From contig JANPWX010000073.1 of assembly GCA_024734555.1 (NCBI GenBank), positions 2,108,465 to 2,172,464 of the forward strand: a stretch of DNA of 64,000 nucleotides. Direction: 5' to 3'. Of this stretch, positions 36,961-49,790 are shown piece by piece (positions within the stretch are counted from its first letter, which is position 1; the number at the start of each line of letters is the position of its first letter). A program made the position numbers and the translations under genes. This stretch comes from Trochalopteron elliotii. Lineage: Eukaryota; Chordata; Aves; Passeriformes; Leiothrichidae. Under the pieces are notes generated by a model. That model saw only the letters and a program-made list of their open reading frames with translations, ran no database searches and had not been told where the DNA came from.

Positions 36961-38369
36961 GTAGAATATTCTATTTTTGATAACTTCCTTGTCTTCTTCG
37001 TCCCTTGACACCCCCGTTCATTCAGAATTTTTTAGCATACATAAGCATACATTTTTTAACGTGCATACATTTTCTGCTTCTTTTTTGCCCAGTTAAGTTT
37101 TAAAGACCTTAAGTTAAGGAGCTGGAGTAGGCACAGATGGACCACAGGTGATGGGAAGAAAGGACAGATGAAATTACTTATTTCTTTTTATTCCTGATAA
37201 GTTATCCTCTTTGGATTGCTCATTCTGGTTTGTCTTCCCTTTAGGTTTTTTTTTTGAAAATACAAGTGCTAAATGTCAGGGAGCACAGCTGCCGTAAGGG
37301 ATAAGGTAGTCTTTTAAGTATCATGGTCTTGTAATGGAAATGCAAAATTGCAAGGACTCACAGCCATGGAACAGTTAATGTCTTCAAAAACAGTCCTGTG
37401 ACCTTCTGCATTTACAGCAAGGACAGCAGATTCTGGCCAGGCTTTCAGGCGTGCAGGGGGAAGACTCCTGCTCCAGGTTACTTGGGGAGTTAAATACCAA
37501 ACACTTCTCTGACTAACAGCAAGTGGTATGGATCAGCCTCAGATGAAAACTTCACCAAATTGTGGAATAGTGTGGAATGAACCTTGATCAAGTCACGTTT
37601 TCATGTTGCAGTGGGATGTGGAAGAGCTGCTAAATTCTGATTTAACAAGCTAAGGAATGCTCCTCCTCCTTGTTTCCACATCTTTTGGGTGCTGCAACAG
37701 AATAACTTTGTGCAGTTGAATATGTATTCTCAGCAACGCTAAGGAGGACCATTCTTCCATCACATGGTATCTTTTTGTCCAAAACTTTATTTTTCTACGA
37801 TATCATTTGTCTGGGTCATAGGGAGTTTTCTGTCACCTTTAACATCTTCAGCATTACTGTTAAGCATCCTGAAATATTGGAATTTCAGTGTTCTCCTTCC
37901 CTCTTCTTCAGTGTGGCTTATTTTCCCTTAATGAGGGAAACATTATACTTGAAGCTGATATATTTTAACCCGTCTGTGAAGATAGATATGGGCTGATGTG
38001 CCATCCCCAATGCAGATGTATTCTAGATTGGGCCTTAGATGACATTTCCATGGAGTTAATACAGTGCCTAGTGTGCTTTACCGTTTCTTCTTGTCTTGAG
38101 TTTAGACAACCCACAGTTTTACATTCTTCAGTGCTTTGAGAAATTTCATCCAAAGTTGTGTACTCATTCTATCTAAAAAGTTGTGCAGGTCTCTTCAGCC
38201 CCCGTGATCTTTCCTTACTATGAGCTCTTTGGTTTGTTTGTTTTTTTTTTTTCTTCTGTAGAGATAATGAATTTGTTCCATTACTTTCTTTCTGCTCCTA
38301 TGACTAATCCTTGTGTACCCCTTTATGTTTATCTGCCCTTATGGATGTTTGCAGCACCTCCCAGTTGAG
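36961..38369 (+). other. Unique intron stretch
   Basis: No gene or element was recognised. T-rich run near 38239-38252. Confidence 0.5.
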
Positions 38370-38630
38370 CATCATCCACCACTCGTTAGCAAGCTACTCC
38401 TCAGGCTCATTAATGAAGATGTTAAATGAAAACAGACCTCTCATGGTTCCTACAACACCTCACTTACACCTGCTTACACCTTTGCTCTTACCTGCCCCTT
38501 GTCATTATCCCTTGTTTATGGTTCTTCAGGCAATTGCCAATCCGTGACAGTGCTCCTAACCCAAGACAGATTGAATTAAATTTGCTAGCAGGAGTTCATG
38601 AAGCACTGTATTAAGCATTGCATCCTCTGA
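38370..38630 (-). mobile_element. Old, decayed CR1 LINE fragment
   Basis: The antisense CR1 ORF2 pattern is recognisable on the + strand: 'cattaatgaagatgttaaat', 'gaaaacagacctctcatggt', 'ggttcttcaggcaattgcca' and 'cctaacccaagacagattga'. Diverged and with unclear ends. Confidence 0.5.
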
Positions 38631-40426
38631 ATTCCCTTCAACCATGAATTTTAAAAACAGTCTAAAAATGGTATCATAGGCCATGCATAGAACATGCTGG
38701 ACCCCCACAAGTTACAGAGTGGGGGGTTGACAATAGATAACAAATACTGCTAGTGGTCATTCTGGAAGACTGCCTTGGCTCAGGTCTCATCATCTCCAGA
38801 AAAGACATGGCTTGTGTCATAATGACAGGCCTGAGATACCTAATTTGGAAATTTCACCAGGTTTATCAGCCACACTGGTTTTCCCCTTAGAATTAAGAAT
38901 TTAATTGCTGGTATATGTGCTTAGCACTTATCCTTACTCCAAAAGCGGATTCAAAACTCGATGCTACAGTACAGGGTGAGAATTGCATCAGTGAGGTTCC
39001 CATTCTGGAAAAATCACACTTTGGTACTAATCTTTCCCTGGTGATCAATTAATTCATCATTAGTATTTATTTATTTTCTATATATCCTACAATCTGCTGA
39101 CTCTCCAAAGACATGACTTTAAAGGAGTCCCAAGGGATCAATATATGCAAAGTGTAAGCCTAAGGGGAGAGAAAAAGTAGTCAATATCTCTGTGATCATT
39201 TCCTAAATAGTGTAGGCCAAAATGGAAGTGGTCAGGAAAATATTAGTTAATGAAAATGCAAAATAAAATTGTGAAAGTAGTGATCAGAAAATGTGAGATT
39301 ACTTGCTATCAGAAGATCAGGTTTTTTTGGCATAAAAGCATTTTAGAGGAGCATGAGGACACAAAAAATTTTTGGACAGATGACTGTCACAACAAATCAT
39401 TTTAACTTTCCAGTTTCATTTCACTAATGTCAAAATGTTTAACTGCAATGAGGCAAAAAGGTTTCATTTTGATTGTAGCATTACATTTAATTTTGTTTAG
39501 ATTGGCATGTTAATTTTGATACCATATATTTATACCTAATGTTGCAAATTGTTATAAAGCAGTGAGAGAGAACCCTGCTTTCCGTGCTTTTGAAATGCAG
39601 ACTTCAAACATTTGCAGAGTTAAATGTTATTCAGTGACAGTGACATTCTCTCACCAGGGCAAATGTCACACCCCATAGTGGTAAGAGGCAGCCTTCAAAT
39701 TTTTCTACCAGCACTGTTTTCCTTTGAGCTCCATAGACTTCTGGAGTCTGCCTGCCTTGTCACATATAATTAGCAGCTGTTGAGTGAATTGATCAGTTAA
39801 TTTCCATCTTGCACTCAGATGCAGTTAATCCATTAGCTGATGATTTGTAGAGATTTTTTTGTCCTGCACATTTCCTCACCTGTGTTTTGTCAATAGTTAA
39901 ATGGATTGGGTCACCATTACTCACTGCTTTTCTAAGTCCTTTTTCTCTGATTGCCTTCTTCCAGACCACATGGTACTTTAACAAACACTTGGCATGAAGT
40001 CATTTAAATGTCATAATGAATGTCACCTATTTTCATTTATTTATTAATTGGTATCTCTTCTATTGAACAGTCTTTCCAAATAAGTCATTCTTCCTTTCTG
40101 TAGTCTCTAGCATGATCTAAACACTTCCTTATCATACTGTTATCTGTTGCTAGGTAAGACACAGATAAAGGCAAGCCACCTTTGAAGTGTCCTGGATCCT
40201 CAGCAGTTCCAGGACCAAGTTGATCATGGTTGGTTTTAAAAGGCTTTTTGAGGAAGAGCATGTTCTTGGCTAGTACTGCTTCTTCTGCATGGTCTCATGT
40301 ATACAAATTAGATTTTCTAAAAAGCAGCACAACTCTCCTAGAGCTGTGATCACTGTCTCCAGAGCCAACATCCAGGTGCCAGGACAATATTGATAGTGTA
40401 GGTGTTGTCGTACTCTGACATCCTGG
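38631..40426 (+). other. Unique intron stretch, A/T-rich
   Basis: No gene or element was recognised. A/T-rich throughout, especially 38990-39560. Confidence 0.5.
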
Positions 40427-40462
40427 CATTCAGGGATTTACACGTGTGTAAATCCCTGAATG
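40427..40462. repeat. 36-bp near-perfect palindrome (17-bp arms, 2-nt spacer)
   Basis: The left arm CATTCAGGGATTTACAC (40427-40443) is matched exactly by the right arm GTGTAAATCCCTGAATG (40446-40462), with only GT between. The centre forms ACACGTGT, which contains the E-box CACGTG. A second perfect palindrome, TGTAAATTTACA, overlaps the end at 40461-40472. Confidence 0.95.
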
Positions 40463-42470
40463 TAAATTTACATGTGTGTCCCATTGTCCTGTTGTGGGAG
40501 GGATATCCAGGCAATGCAGAGAGTCAGTGGGGTGTCTTCAGGGGCAACAATGTCCATGGGGGCATGTATGTGGTTAGAAGGGATTTCTTGTGGGACAGGA
40601 CGTCCCTGTAACCTTTCAAGGAGACAGGGATGCTTAAGTGTACCACAGGCCCCTACACGTGGCAAAAGGTCCCTGTGTCTGCAGCTCCGTGTTTCTATTC
40701 CTGTTGCTAAAGGGGGCAATAATCAACTCAATACCCCTGACAGAAGAAAACTGTGAACTGTGAGACTTTTCTCCTTCTTCTCTATAGTAAGTGAAAATCC
40801 ATCAGACCATCATAGTCTCTAACTCTCAGGAAGTCTCTGAACTTCATGACAAACCAAACCAAAACAAACCTATTGTTAGGAGAGTTACATTCCCTGTACG
40901 CTACATGTACCTTCCCCTGGAAATTGCAAGATGCTCTAAGAATGAGAATGATGGGAAGCCACCAGCTCAGATCATTTAAACTAAGTTACATGAACACAAA
41001 GATCACAACTCCAGGAAAAGAATTGTCCACTTTACTTGAGTGAGGGACATACTCGTAATTTCCCAGTAGGCCAAGCACAGCTTCCACTGTGCAAGTGGTG
41101 AAGCAGATTAAAGCTGCCCTCAACTTTAATACAGTGCCACAGCCCGAGGGCAGTACAGCTGAGCTGATCTGGGCAGCAGTCAGATCAGAACAGAGCTTGG
41201 CTCAGCGAGATCCCTGCTCTCATTTGATGTCAAATTGAACGCAGCCAGCAGAGCTGCACCACACAGCTCAGGGGACCCCAGTCCGGACAGCTGTGTCGTG
41301 GCTGCCTGGCTGCTTGCAAAACTGCAGCCAAACAAGAGCTCTCAAAGAGGCTGGGGGTTTCAGGAGCAAATGGCAGTATTTGTATGTGTGCATATATCAG
41401 TATGTATCTAACTATAAACATATGCACATTCTAAGTATGTTTATGTTTTTATATGTATGCACACAGATATCCACATGAGTTAGTTTTATGCCATATGCCT
41501 TACTTCCTCTGCATGGATTTGTGAAATGCTATGCATGTGCACACACACTTCTATCCAAACTTTCCAAATACCCTGCACAGTTGTAAATCCTCAGTGTTTC
41601 ACTCAGGCTGAAAAGACTGGCTTTTCTACTTGTGTGGCTGAGTCAGAATTTCTCCCTGATTGAAGGAAATACCACCAATACTTCTTCCTGAGGGAGAAAT
41701 CTAATTTTTTTCCTTTCTCCTTCCTTCCCTCCCCTCCATGCAAGCTTGGGGCATCAGTGTAGCACACAGCAGCAAAGGCCATGGGAGGAATGACTCTCAG
41801 AGCAGGTGGTGTCCTTTTCTTTCCTGGTGCTATGCTTGGTGCTTGGTTGAGATCGGCTCATTGTAAGGGTCAGTGAACACGTCTTGTCACATGAATGTAA
41901 ACATCTTTGGATGGCTACAAATGAGGTCACAGGGGGTCTCAGGAAATCAGCCTCTGCCACTCTCAGTCCCTGTGCTTGATAAGAGAGTTTTTTGTTAGGA
42001 GCTGACCATCGTCTGTGAGAACAAGGGTTGCAAAAGCTCCTGTGTGGGAAATGATGAGTTCGATGAAAGAAAGGAGTAAAGAGACAGATGCATTTCTCAA
42101 ACGTATGTCTGGGTCAGACACTGTTCAGTTTGGGAAGCTGTAGTTGCAAGAGGAGAAAAAATTGGGTGAGGGCCTTGTACCATTGTTTTTCTTTTTCCTC
42201 AGTCACATCCAGAAGACTTAGGTGGAGTTCTGGGGGATGGAAGCAGCCTGTGAGCTCCTCTTTTAAGATATACACAGAATCTTTAAAAAAGTTAGTGAAG
42301 ATCTCCTTAGCTGTGGAGGAAGGCACCTTGGTGCAGTACTTCCCTGGTACAGCCCATCAAAGCCATTCACATCTCAGTGCCATGCTTCCAACTTTAGAGT
42401 CAGCAGAGGACTTTGTGTCCCTCCTGGCTTTCCAGCACAGCCACCCCTCTGTGCCAGAGCTGTGCTCTGC

Positions 42471-42510
42471 TTTCCTTCACTTTCCTTCACTTTCCTTCAC
42501 ATTCCCTCAG
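42471..42510 (+). repeat. Decamer tandem array (TTTCCTTCAC)3 plus one decayed unit
   Basis: Three exact 10-bp copies at 42471-42500 are followed by ATTCCCTCAG, a fourth unit with three changes. Confidence 0.95.
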
Positions 42511-43039
42511 TGCTATGGTGCTGAGTGTGCTCTACACCTTCTGTATCCTTTCACAAGGGGATACCTGGCTTCTTGTTCTCAACGTCTTCCCTCAGCACCT
42601 CAGTGGATTTCCCGAGGCACATATGCCAAGGCATGTGCCTGCCCTGTTCCCTTTGGACCCCAGCAAGCCTCTCTACTGCCTTTCTCTTTCTTGAACCAGC
42701 TCTCCATCTCTATCTCTTTACTGTCTGCAGCGTGACTGGGTGGACAGCTTGAATCCCAAACAAGCTTCCCTGCCCAGCATGATGGGGGAAGCACCTCTCC
42801 TTCCCCGTTGTCACTACCTCCCTCCTGAGGTATCTCATAAATTGCTCTGAGTCTTTAAATGGGCTGTTATTTCTTCCTTCCATCAGCACTCTCTCACTCT
42901 TGACTCACGGTGCAGGTTCAGCTTCAATGAATTTATTGGCATGACAAGGTACACAGGTGATGCCAAAGTTGACAACTTAATTCATCAAGCGCTACTGTCT
43001 TTCTCGCATCTGCACTACACCTTCCCCACTGTCAGTCCT

Positions 43040-43148
43040 TTCCTCTTTCCCCCTCCTCAGCTCTCCTTTCTGTCTGTCGTTCTTTGCCTTTCTGTCTGTC
43101 TGGCTGTGTCCCCCTCTCTCCCTCCTTCCCCCTCTAATCACCTCCCCA
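43040..43148 (+). repeat. Polypyrimidine-rich tract
   Basis: C/T-rich DNA with CTGT and CTCC units, including repeated TCTGTCTG. Composition only. Confidence 0.7.
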
Positions 43149-44809
43149 GGTGATAGTTAGCTATCTCACACTCAAGACAGTCTGTCTCTCTCGACGAACG
43201 GAGACATCAATCAGAGGGCTCGCCACAGAGGGAGAGGAATTGGTCTTTACAGCATGTTGGCTGCTTTCTTGCCTTTGCAGCTTGCATGGAGGCAAGGGCT
43301 GAGGGCTGCAGTATTCAAACCGACTCAGGGACACGACATTTGCTTTAAGGTTGTTTAGGACTCCAGAAGAATGAGGTGTTGTGCTAGAGGGACAGAAGAA
43401 AGGAGAAAAGCCGATCAACCTCAATGTGTATAGGCAGGTAGAAATATAATTTAAGAAGAAATCCAACATCTTGACAAAATCCCCCCAGAGGATAAAGTCT
43501 CTTTTAAACAGAGTAGTAAATGATCTCTCCTTCTCACCCCCCCCAGTCCCATAATCCTTTGTTGGCATGGCAATTGCCAAAGTGTATAAAGGAAGAGACA
43601 GATCCCTCAGGTATCTGTCAGCACTAGATACAATCTGCCCAGGACAGTGTGTGTGTGGCATTTAATCCTCCATACATCAAGCATATGCCCAGGATATAGT
43701 GTCACACTGTATTTGTGCTGCATCCCTTGTGCCCATTTGTCATGAGTGTCTGTGCCCAATCCAGTGGCAGGTTGATCCATCGTGTGATGCCATCTCAGCT
43801 ATATCTCTGCTTTTCTTCAGGCTTTGGCAGAGTTTTCAGAATTGTGTTCTGATGCAAAGTTTCTTTGTATTTTTTATCACTCTTTGTACTTTGGGGAAAT
43901 AATTTTTGCAGACTCCAGTATATCGTGACCATCAGAAAGGAAAGTGTATGAGTGTATCCTTATCTTTCATCAGTATCCCTAACTATATTGATTACATTTC
44001 TACTCCTGTGCAGATTGCACAGCATTTTGAAGGGCCAGCTTTTTACCTTGGGTTTGTGAACCACAGGGCTAATTCTCTCCTTCTTTGCATTTCCTTTCAT
44101 GTAAAAGAGTATTTCGTGTTCTCTTTAATTTATACCAGCAGTGAAGCATCAAGCCTGTTTTGTCTGTCTTGCATTTGCCCTTTTTGTTCTGCCAAGGAAT
44201 TTTGCAGCATGTTAATTCCTCATAAAGAACAGTCTGAGGCTTTGTAGATATTCTTCTCTTGCTCTCCTACTCACCTGTTGGAGCTGTTGATGGATAAGGC
44301 ATCATACCTCTTGTGACACCAGTAGGGTACCAGTCTCTGAGGATGCCATATATCTTTCACGCACTAGTTCCCTAAGAGTGAGAATGAGAACTGAGCCTTA
44401 GAAATGTGGATCACAAGTGTGTAGTACAATTACTGAATCTGGAGTACCAGACCACCTGAGTGATTCCTTCAGTTTTTTAGCAGTGTTGTTTACCATGATA
44501 ACTGTGCTTTTACAGAGGCTCAGATGTGGATGTGCTGTCACAATAGAGAGACATGGCTTGTGTTTTTCATTGGACTTAGTTTTTGATTCCCTACTGCAGT
44601 GGAAGTGTTTGTAGTTTTTTTTGTTTGTGTTCTTTGTTGAAAATCATAGGAGATACCTCGTTCCCGTTTTGCAGCCAGTTGCACTGGATTGCTGGGGTGG
44701 CACGTATTTGCTTTCAGAACCTTAGATGAAAGTTGTCTGTGAAGATGTTGTCCCACTAAACACAAAGGTGGTGGCAACCCTTCTGGATGTAGCTTCATCC
44801 TCCTGAATG

Positions 44810-44898
44810 GACTGTGTAGTCTAGGAAAATAGTTGAGCAGGAAGGTTGGACCAGATGACCCACTGTGACCCCTCCCAACCTTATCCATTCTGTGATTC
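44810..44898 (+). mobile_element. CR1 LINE 3' tail
   Basis: Tail signature: 'gtagtctagg', 'gaaggttggaccagatgacc', 'cactgtgacccctcccaacc' and 'ttatccattctgtgattcc'. Heavily truncated and close in type to the copy at 3770-3874. Confidence 0.85.
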
Positions 44899-45641
44899 CC
44901 TCAGTTTGTAACACTAAGAGACCAGCAAACCATTAACTTCGAAGAGGACAGGCTTGAACCACTCTGGGGGAAGAAGACAGTGTTTTTATGTGTCCCAGTA
45001 AAGCTGCAGACTACAAGGAATAAGCCTCATTTCTGGCAGTCTGGGAGAGATTCTCCTTTAATTGAAATGGCACCAATTCAATGTCATATGTTTACAGAGC
45101 AAAGCTCTTGGGCTTCATCCCTTCCCTCCCTTTGAGGTTGTCTTTGAGATGCAGCACATCTTTACCATACGGCAAAGCTTGGAGAGGGAAACAGCAGGAA
45201 AATTTCAAGACGTCAAGGTGCTCTTGCACGTGGCTGAACCTAAACAGAGCACTCTCTTTTGGCAGGGAAGTTCCAACAGAAGAAACTGTCCTTCTCAGGA
45301 AACCTTGGCACTTGGTTGCTTTGTGAGAAGGAGATCACCACAATCACATCTCAGCTCTAGCCAGCTGCCTACTTTGTTTAAAGATGCCTTTACTTCAGGA
45401 GTACTGCATTTGTTTTTTCCTCTTTTCTGCTGGATCAGATTTGTGCAGATGAGCATTTCTGGGAGGAGGGTTCCTTTGCCTTGAATTCTTTGGCTTTCCC
45501 TTCTCAGATGGCTGATGAAAACACCCTAGCCTTTAGAAACAAGGCTGCTGCAACTATCACCAAGCTCAACAATGGCTAGCAAGTGAAGGTCTCACAGTTG
45601 GCATTTCATAACTGTGTATGGTGGGAAAGACCAACATCTCT

Positions 45642-45671
45642 GGATCTGGATCCAGATCTGGATCTTGATCT
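45642..45671 (+). repeat. Hexamer array around GGATCT with a 16-bp palindrome
   Basis: Five 6-bp units follow the pattern GGATCT, GGATCC, AGATCT, GGATCT, TGATCT. GATCTGGATCCAGATC at 45643-45658 is a perfect 16-bp palindrome. The array lies just before the CR1 copy that begins near 45688. Confidence 0.95.
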
Positions 45672-45687
45672 AGAAATCATGATAATG

Positions 45688-46355
45688 CAAACCAGCAATG
45701 TGTTCTTGTATCTCAGAAAGCCAATTGTGTCGTGGGCTGCATCCAAAGCAGTGTGGCCAGCAGGGTGAGAGAGGGGATTCTACCCCTCTACTTTGCTTTG
45801 TAAGACCCTCACCTGGAGTGTTGCCTCCAGCTCTGGGGTCCCCAGCACAGGAAGGGCATGGACCTGTTGGATTAAATCCAGAAGAGGGAAACCAAAAGTG
45901 TTTCTTGGTTCTTAGAGGGGCAGAGCATCTTTTCTACAAGGAAAGGCTGAGAGAGTTGTGATTGTTCAGCCTGGAGAACAGAAGGCTTCGAGGAGACCTA
46001 ATTTGATTCTGTGTGATTTCCAGTGCCTTCCAGTACCTGAAGGAATCTTACATGAAAGACGGAGGAGAATATTGACAAGAACTTGTAGTGACAGGTTGAG
46101 GAAAAGGCTTCAAACTGAAAGAGGGCAGGTTTAGATTAGGTGTTAGGGAGAAATTCTTCACTATGAGAGTGGTGAGGCACTGGAACAGGGTGCCCAGAGA
46201 TGTGGATGCCACATCCCTGGAAGTGTTCAAGGCCAGGTTAGATGAAGCTCTGAGCAACCTGATCTAGTAAAAGATGTACCTACCCACAGCAGGGGAGTTG
46301 GAACTAGATGATTTTAGACTTAATATCTCTTCCAACCCAAGACATTCTGTGATTC
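45688..46355 (+). mobile_element. CR1 LINE 3' fragment
   Basis: About 670 bp of CR1 in sense orientation: 'ccagcaatgtgttcttgtat', 'gtgggctgcatccaaagcag', 'cctctactttgctttgtaag', 'ctggagtgttgcctccagct', 'gttcagcctggagaacagaa', 'gaggcactggaacagggtgc', 'gatgccacatccctggaagt' and the tail 'ctcttccaaccca' and 'cattctgtgattc'. It differs at the 3' end from the 25.3-kb and 59.5-kb copies, so it is a different subfamily. Frames are broken. Confidence 0.9.
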
Positions 46356-49300
46356 AGTGTAAAGGTCCCAGTATGGGATTATTATCTTTGTTCTTTATAC
46401 TTTTGACCGAAAGCAAACCCAGCATTTCCAAAGTGCTGTTGTACCATTCTGCCCCTCTAGAAACCTGAAAGCAATCTTGAAAGGTGCTTGTAGGAAGCTG
46501 TCCTGCTCCATTTTGCTCACTTCAATGTGTAAGAAAGGAAAACCTGCTAATAAAAGAAATTCTACATGTACCACATGCATTTGATTTGAGTGAGAGGCTT
46601 ATCACTGGGAAGCTGCCTCAGTTGAAACTGAGCCAGGTCTTTGGGTATGTGGTATGCATGAGACACTTTGAGAGTCATATTTATCACCCTGTGGCTTGTC
46701 GAAGAGGATGTGGGATAAACCATGGGCAGTCAAAGCAATCTGAGAACAGCCTTTGGGGAGAGATGGCTTTTTCACTCAGCCTCTATGTGGATGCTCATCT
46801 GTGGTTCATGGTGGTTGTTCTGTTGGTTGTACTCTGTCCCTAATGAGATGAATATAAGCAACAGCTCTGAAAGAGATCTGAAAAAAACAAATAAAAAAAT
46901 TGGGCTCTGTTTTTCCAGCCAGAGGGAGGTATTTGCTGAAATTAACTTACTCCCCCACTTGCCTAATCAGGACCTTCTCTGGACCTGTACCTCTTACCCT
47001 GGAATGACATAGGCTTTTCTCTGTTATTTTTTTCTCCTCATACCTGCCCAGTGCTCCCTAGTCTATGTCCCAAAGAAAGACTTAACAGGCAGGAGCCAAG
47101 GGCTGCTGGGACTCAATTAAAAACCCATAATCTTGATTTATTTTTTTTTCCCTCAACTGGCTAATAAAGCATCCCTGTTCTGGCTGCAGCATTTTGTTGA
47201 AGCCATCATCCATTCTTGCTGTATAAGGACTTGTCCAAAGGTCATTATTATCAAAGGAGAAGCTTCCTTGGCTCTGAATCTCTCCCTAAAAAGGCTGCAT
47301 ATTAGGACTTAGCTGCATGCCATATACATCCAACATGCTTAACATTTCTGTGAAAAGGTTCTTTGTAAGAAAGTTCTCAGAAAAGTCTTTGGAAGACCTG
47401 GACACTAAGGACAACTTTTCTCACAGGATTTCTCTTCCAGGATGGCTGACTATGTCTGCAGAAGGAAAGATTTTGTATTGTTTCAGTCCCATAAGTAAAT
47501 ACTCACCAGATTTAAAAAGAACAGTCTAAGGGAATATGTAAACACACTTGAAACAAAGACCAAAAAGCTGTGTACATCTGCAGCCCTTAAAATGTTTGGG
47601 ATTAGGTGGCATTCCAAGAGTTAATCCCTGGGGATTAGCATGGCAAGCACTTCTGTTGTTGTTTACACATGTCCTGTGAGGAAGGCTGTGTTGTCACAGC
47701 AGGCTCCTCTTGGAGGGTTAGCCATAAAGCTCTTGAAGTCAGTTTTACAAGCAGAAAGAACCGTAGCAACACAAACAGCAAATGTACAGAGCAATGCTTT
47801 AAAGACAGCAACCACAGATGAATGGCATAAATTCAGTATGTTAACAGAAAAGAAAGGGAAGGTTTGTAGCAAAGAACTTCATATGTAGAGGTGCAAATCT
47901 GGTGATAAGAGGATATTGGGCACGTGCCCGGCTTGTGTTTTGTGCTTTTATTTACATGCTGAGCACATAACTGAGAACCTGCTCTCCTGGACTGCACCAG
48001 GATCCAAAAATGTGGGTTCTGTAAACCTGTGCTAGGTGAGGGCACACCAAAAAGCCAGGTGTGGGTGAAATACAATCAGCACTGGGTAAAAGCAGGAGCT
48101 CAGGCTTGGAGCTGGAGCCGCTTTAGAGTGCAAGGCTGCCATCCAGTTTTGAAGTGGAGGTGCTGGGCTACGAACAGGAGTGAGACTGCTTTTAACTCTG
48201 ACCTCCACTGTCACCTCAGTGCACTGGAAAACAAGGCTGGCTTGAGATTTAAGATGCTCTATTCTGTGTTTCTCTCAGTGTGGAAGCTAAAAAAATTCTC
48301 TCCTGAAAATTTCATGGAGACAAGTTTATAGAAAGTAAAATCGGTGAGAATGAGTGTAAGAAATTGAGACCAGTTCTGTGCTGACTTTTCCAGCATTTCG
48401 GGAATGGGACAGTGCAACACGTTCACACACTCTGCTGCTCTGCTAAGAAAGAAGGAATGTACTGGAAGGGCTTCCTGTGCAATGTTATGTGGAAAAGTAG
48501 TCCAGACACTTAACTGCATATTGGATGAGGCAGAGCATTCCTTTAGATAAAATGTTTTGGCTTGTAAGCTCTTACTCTCTAGTGCAGTGCATTCTGACAT
48601 GCTACCCAGCTCATGGGTAGCTTTGCACATGGCTTTGATTTACAGGATCCTGTCTGCTCCTCTGCTCCCAGGCAGTGTGATATGCACAGTCCCATCTAGA
48701 TTTTAAATAATTTCCTGCCTGGTGTCTCAGCAGGTGAGGCTCAGCTGTGTGATGGGGGGAACTCACCAAGATGCAAGGCCCAAGCTAGCAGCCCCTGTGC
48801 CTCCTTCTGCTTGGCCTCTCTTGGCAGCAGCAGTGATGCTTGATGGAGACCAGCCCCAGCAGTGTGGAGCAGCAGGGGAGCGCACTATGGGTTGGGAACT
48901 GCAGATCTTTTAAAGTGGTTTCCAGCCTCTGGCTGTCATAGACTCTTCCCTAAAGGCCACGTGATGAGGCACTCCCTTTCAGGCAACATAAAGAGGGAAT
49001 TTTTACACCTTGTGAAAAATCTGTAGCATATTTTGAGAGGTTTTTGGTTCCCAGGGGATTAAAAAACAAAACCAAGCCTTCAGCATTTGCCTCCACTTCA
49101 CTGAAGCTTTAATGCTGAGTGAGGCATTGGCAGAGTGAAACAAGCCTAGCAGTGGAAGGTCAGAAGGCTTTTTCAGAGACCACTCTCTTTAATGAAGTTC
49201 AACAACTTGCCTCTCTGCCCTCTCGCTCTGCTGACAGCTTCGTCTCCCTCTGGCTGAGGCTGCAGCGTGAATCAGACCGTAAAAAACACATCTTGGGTCT

Positions 49301-49439
49301 GATGTCGCATTCCTTCTGTAGAATGCTTCAGAAACATTATCATGCCTCATCCCAAAGGGTGTCTGGATTTTACTTTCCAGCCCTCAGCTTGCTCCATTTT
49401 CGGACTTTAGCATCAACAAGCTGTTTCTTGTTAGGGCTG
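46356..49439 (+). other. Unique intron stretch
   Basis: No gene or element was recognised. Confidence 0.5.
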
Positions 49440-49790
49440 TAAAGAGCTGTGATTAGCCTGCTGCACGCATAAGAGGGAAATTAAACCATTTAGTTGTGTT
49501 TAGCAGCTCAGCCCCTTCTTCAGGTTCTCTTTTTACCGCTAAACACTTTAACTAAACAATGACTAATGAGGCCAATTTGCTGTCAATTAATTGCCCCAGG
49601 AAAGGACCCCTAATTGTGGTGAGCAAGGTGGCTCTTCTAAAGCACTGAAGGACCATACGATGGTCAGCATCCCCCCTACCTCTGCCTTGGGGCTTATTAG
49701 CATTTGTTATAAAGTGCTGTTAATTGGGATCTGGGGACAAGGAAATAAGAACTCTCAAGGCTAATTGATAGGCACCTGGGGAGGGTTTTA
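49440..49790. promoter_or_regulatory. Candidate conserved non-coding element with homeodomain-type motifs
   Basis: Dense TAAT/ATTA sites include TGTCAATTAATTGCC at 49581-49595, CCTAATTGTGG, CTGTTAATTGG and GGCTAATTGAT. There is no repeat signature. TGTCA next to ATTAATTG could serve TALE and homeodomain factors. Conservation was not tested. Confidence 0.3.

Larger units (their letters stand above)
40473..44809 (+). other. Unique intron stretch with pyrimidine-rich patches
   Basis: No gene can be supported. It includes the window's longest open frame (215 codons, 42088-42735), a decamer array at 42471-42510, and a C/T-rich tract at 43040-43148. Positions 43160-43670 are unique, with a 12-bp palindrome TGGCAATTGCCA (43568-43579) and TATAAA at 43585-43590. 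Confidence 0.5.

Noticed and set aside
43161..43661. 166-codon minus-strand frame
   Set aside because: No family resemblance and no splice context. The block is kept only as a weak regulatory candidate.
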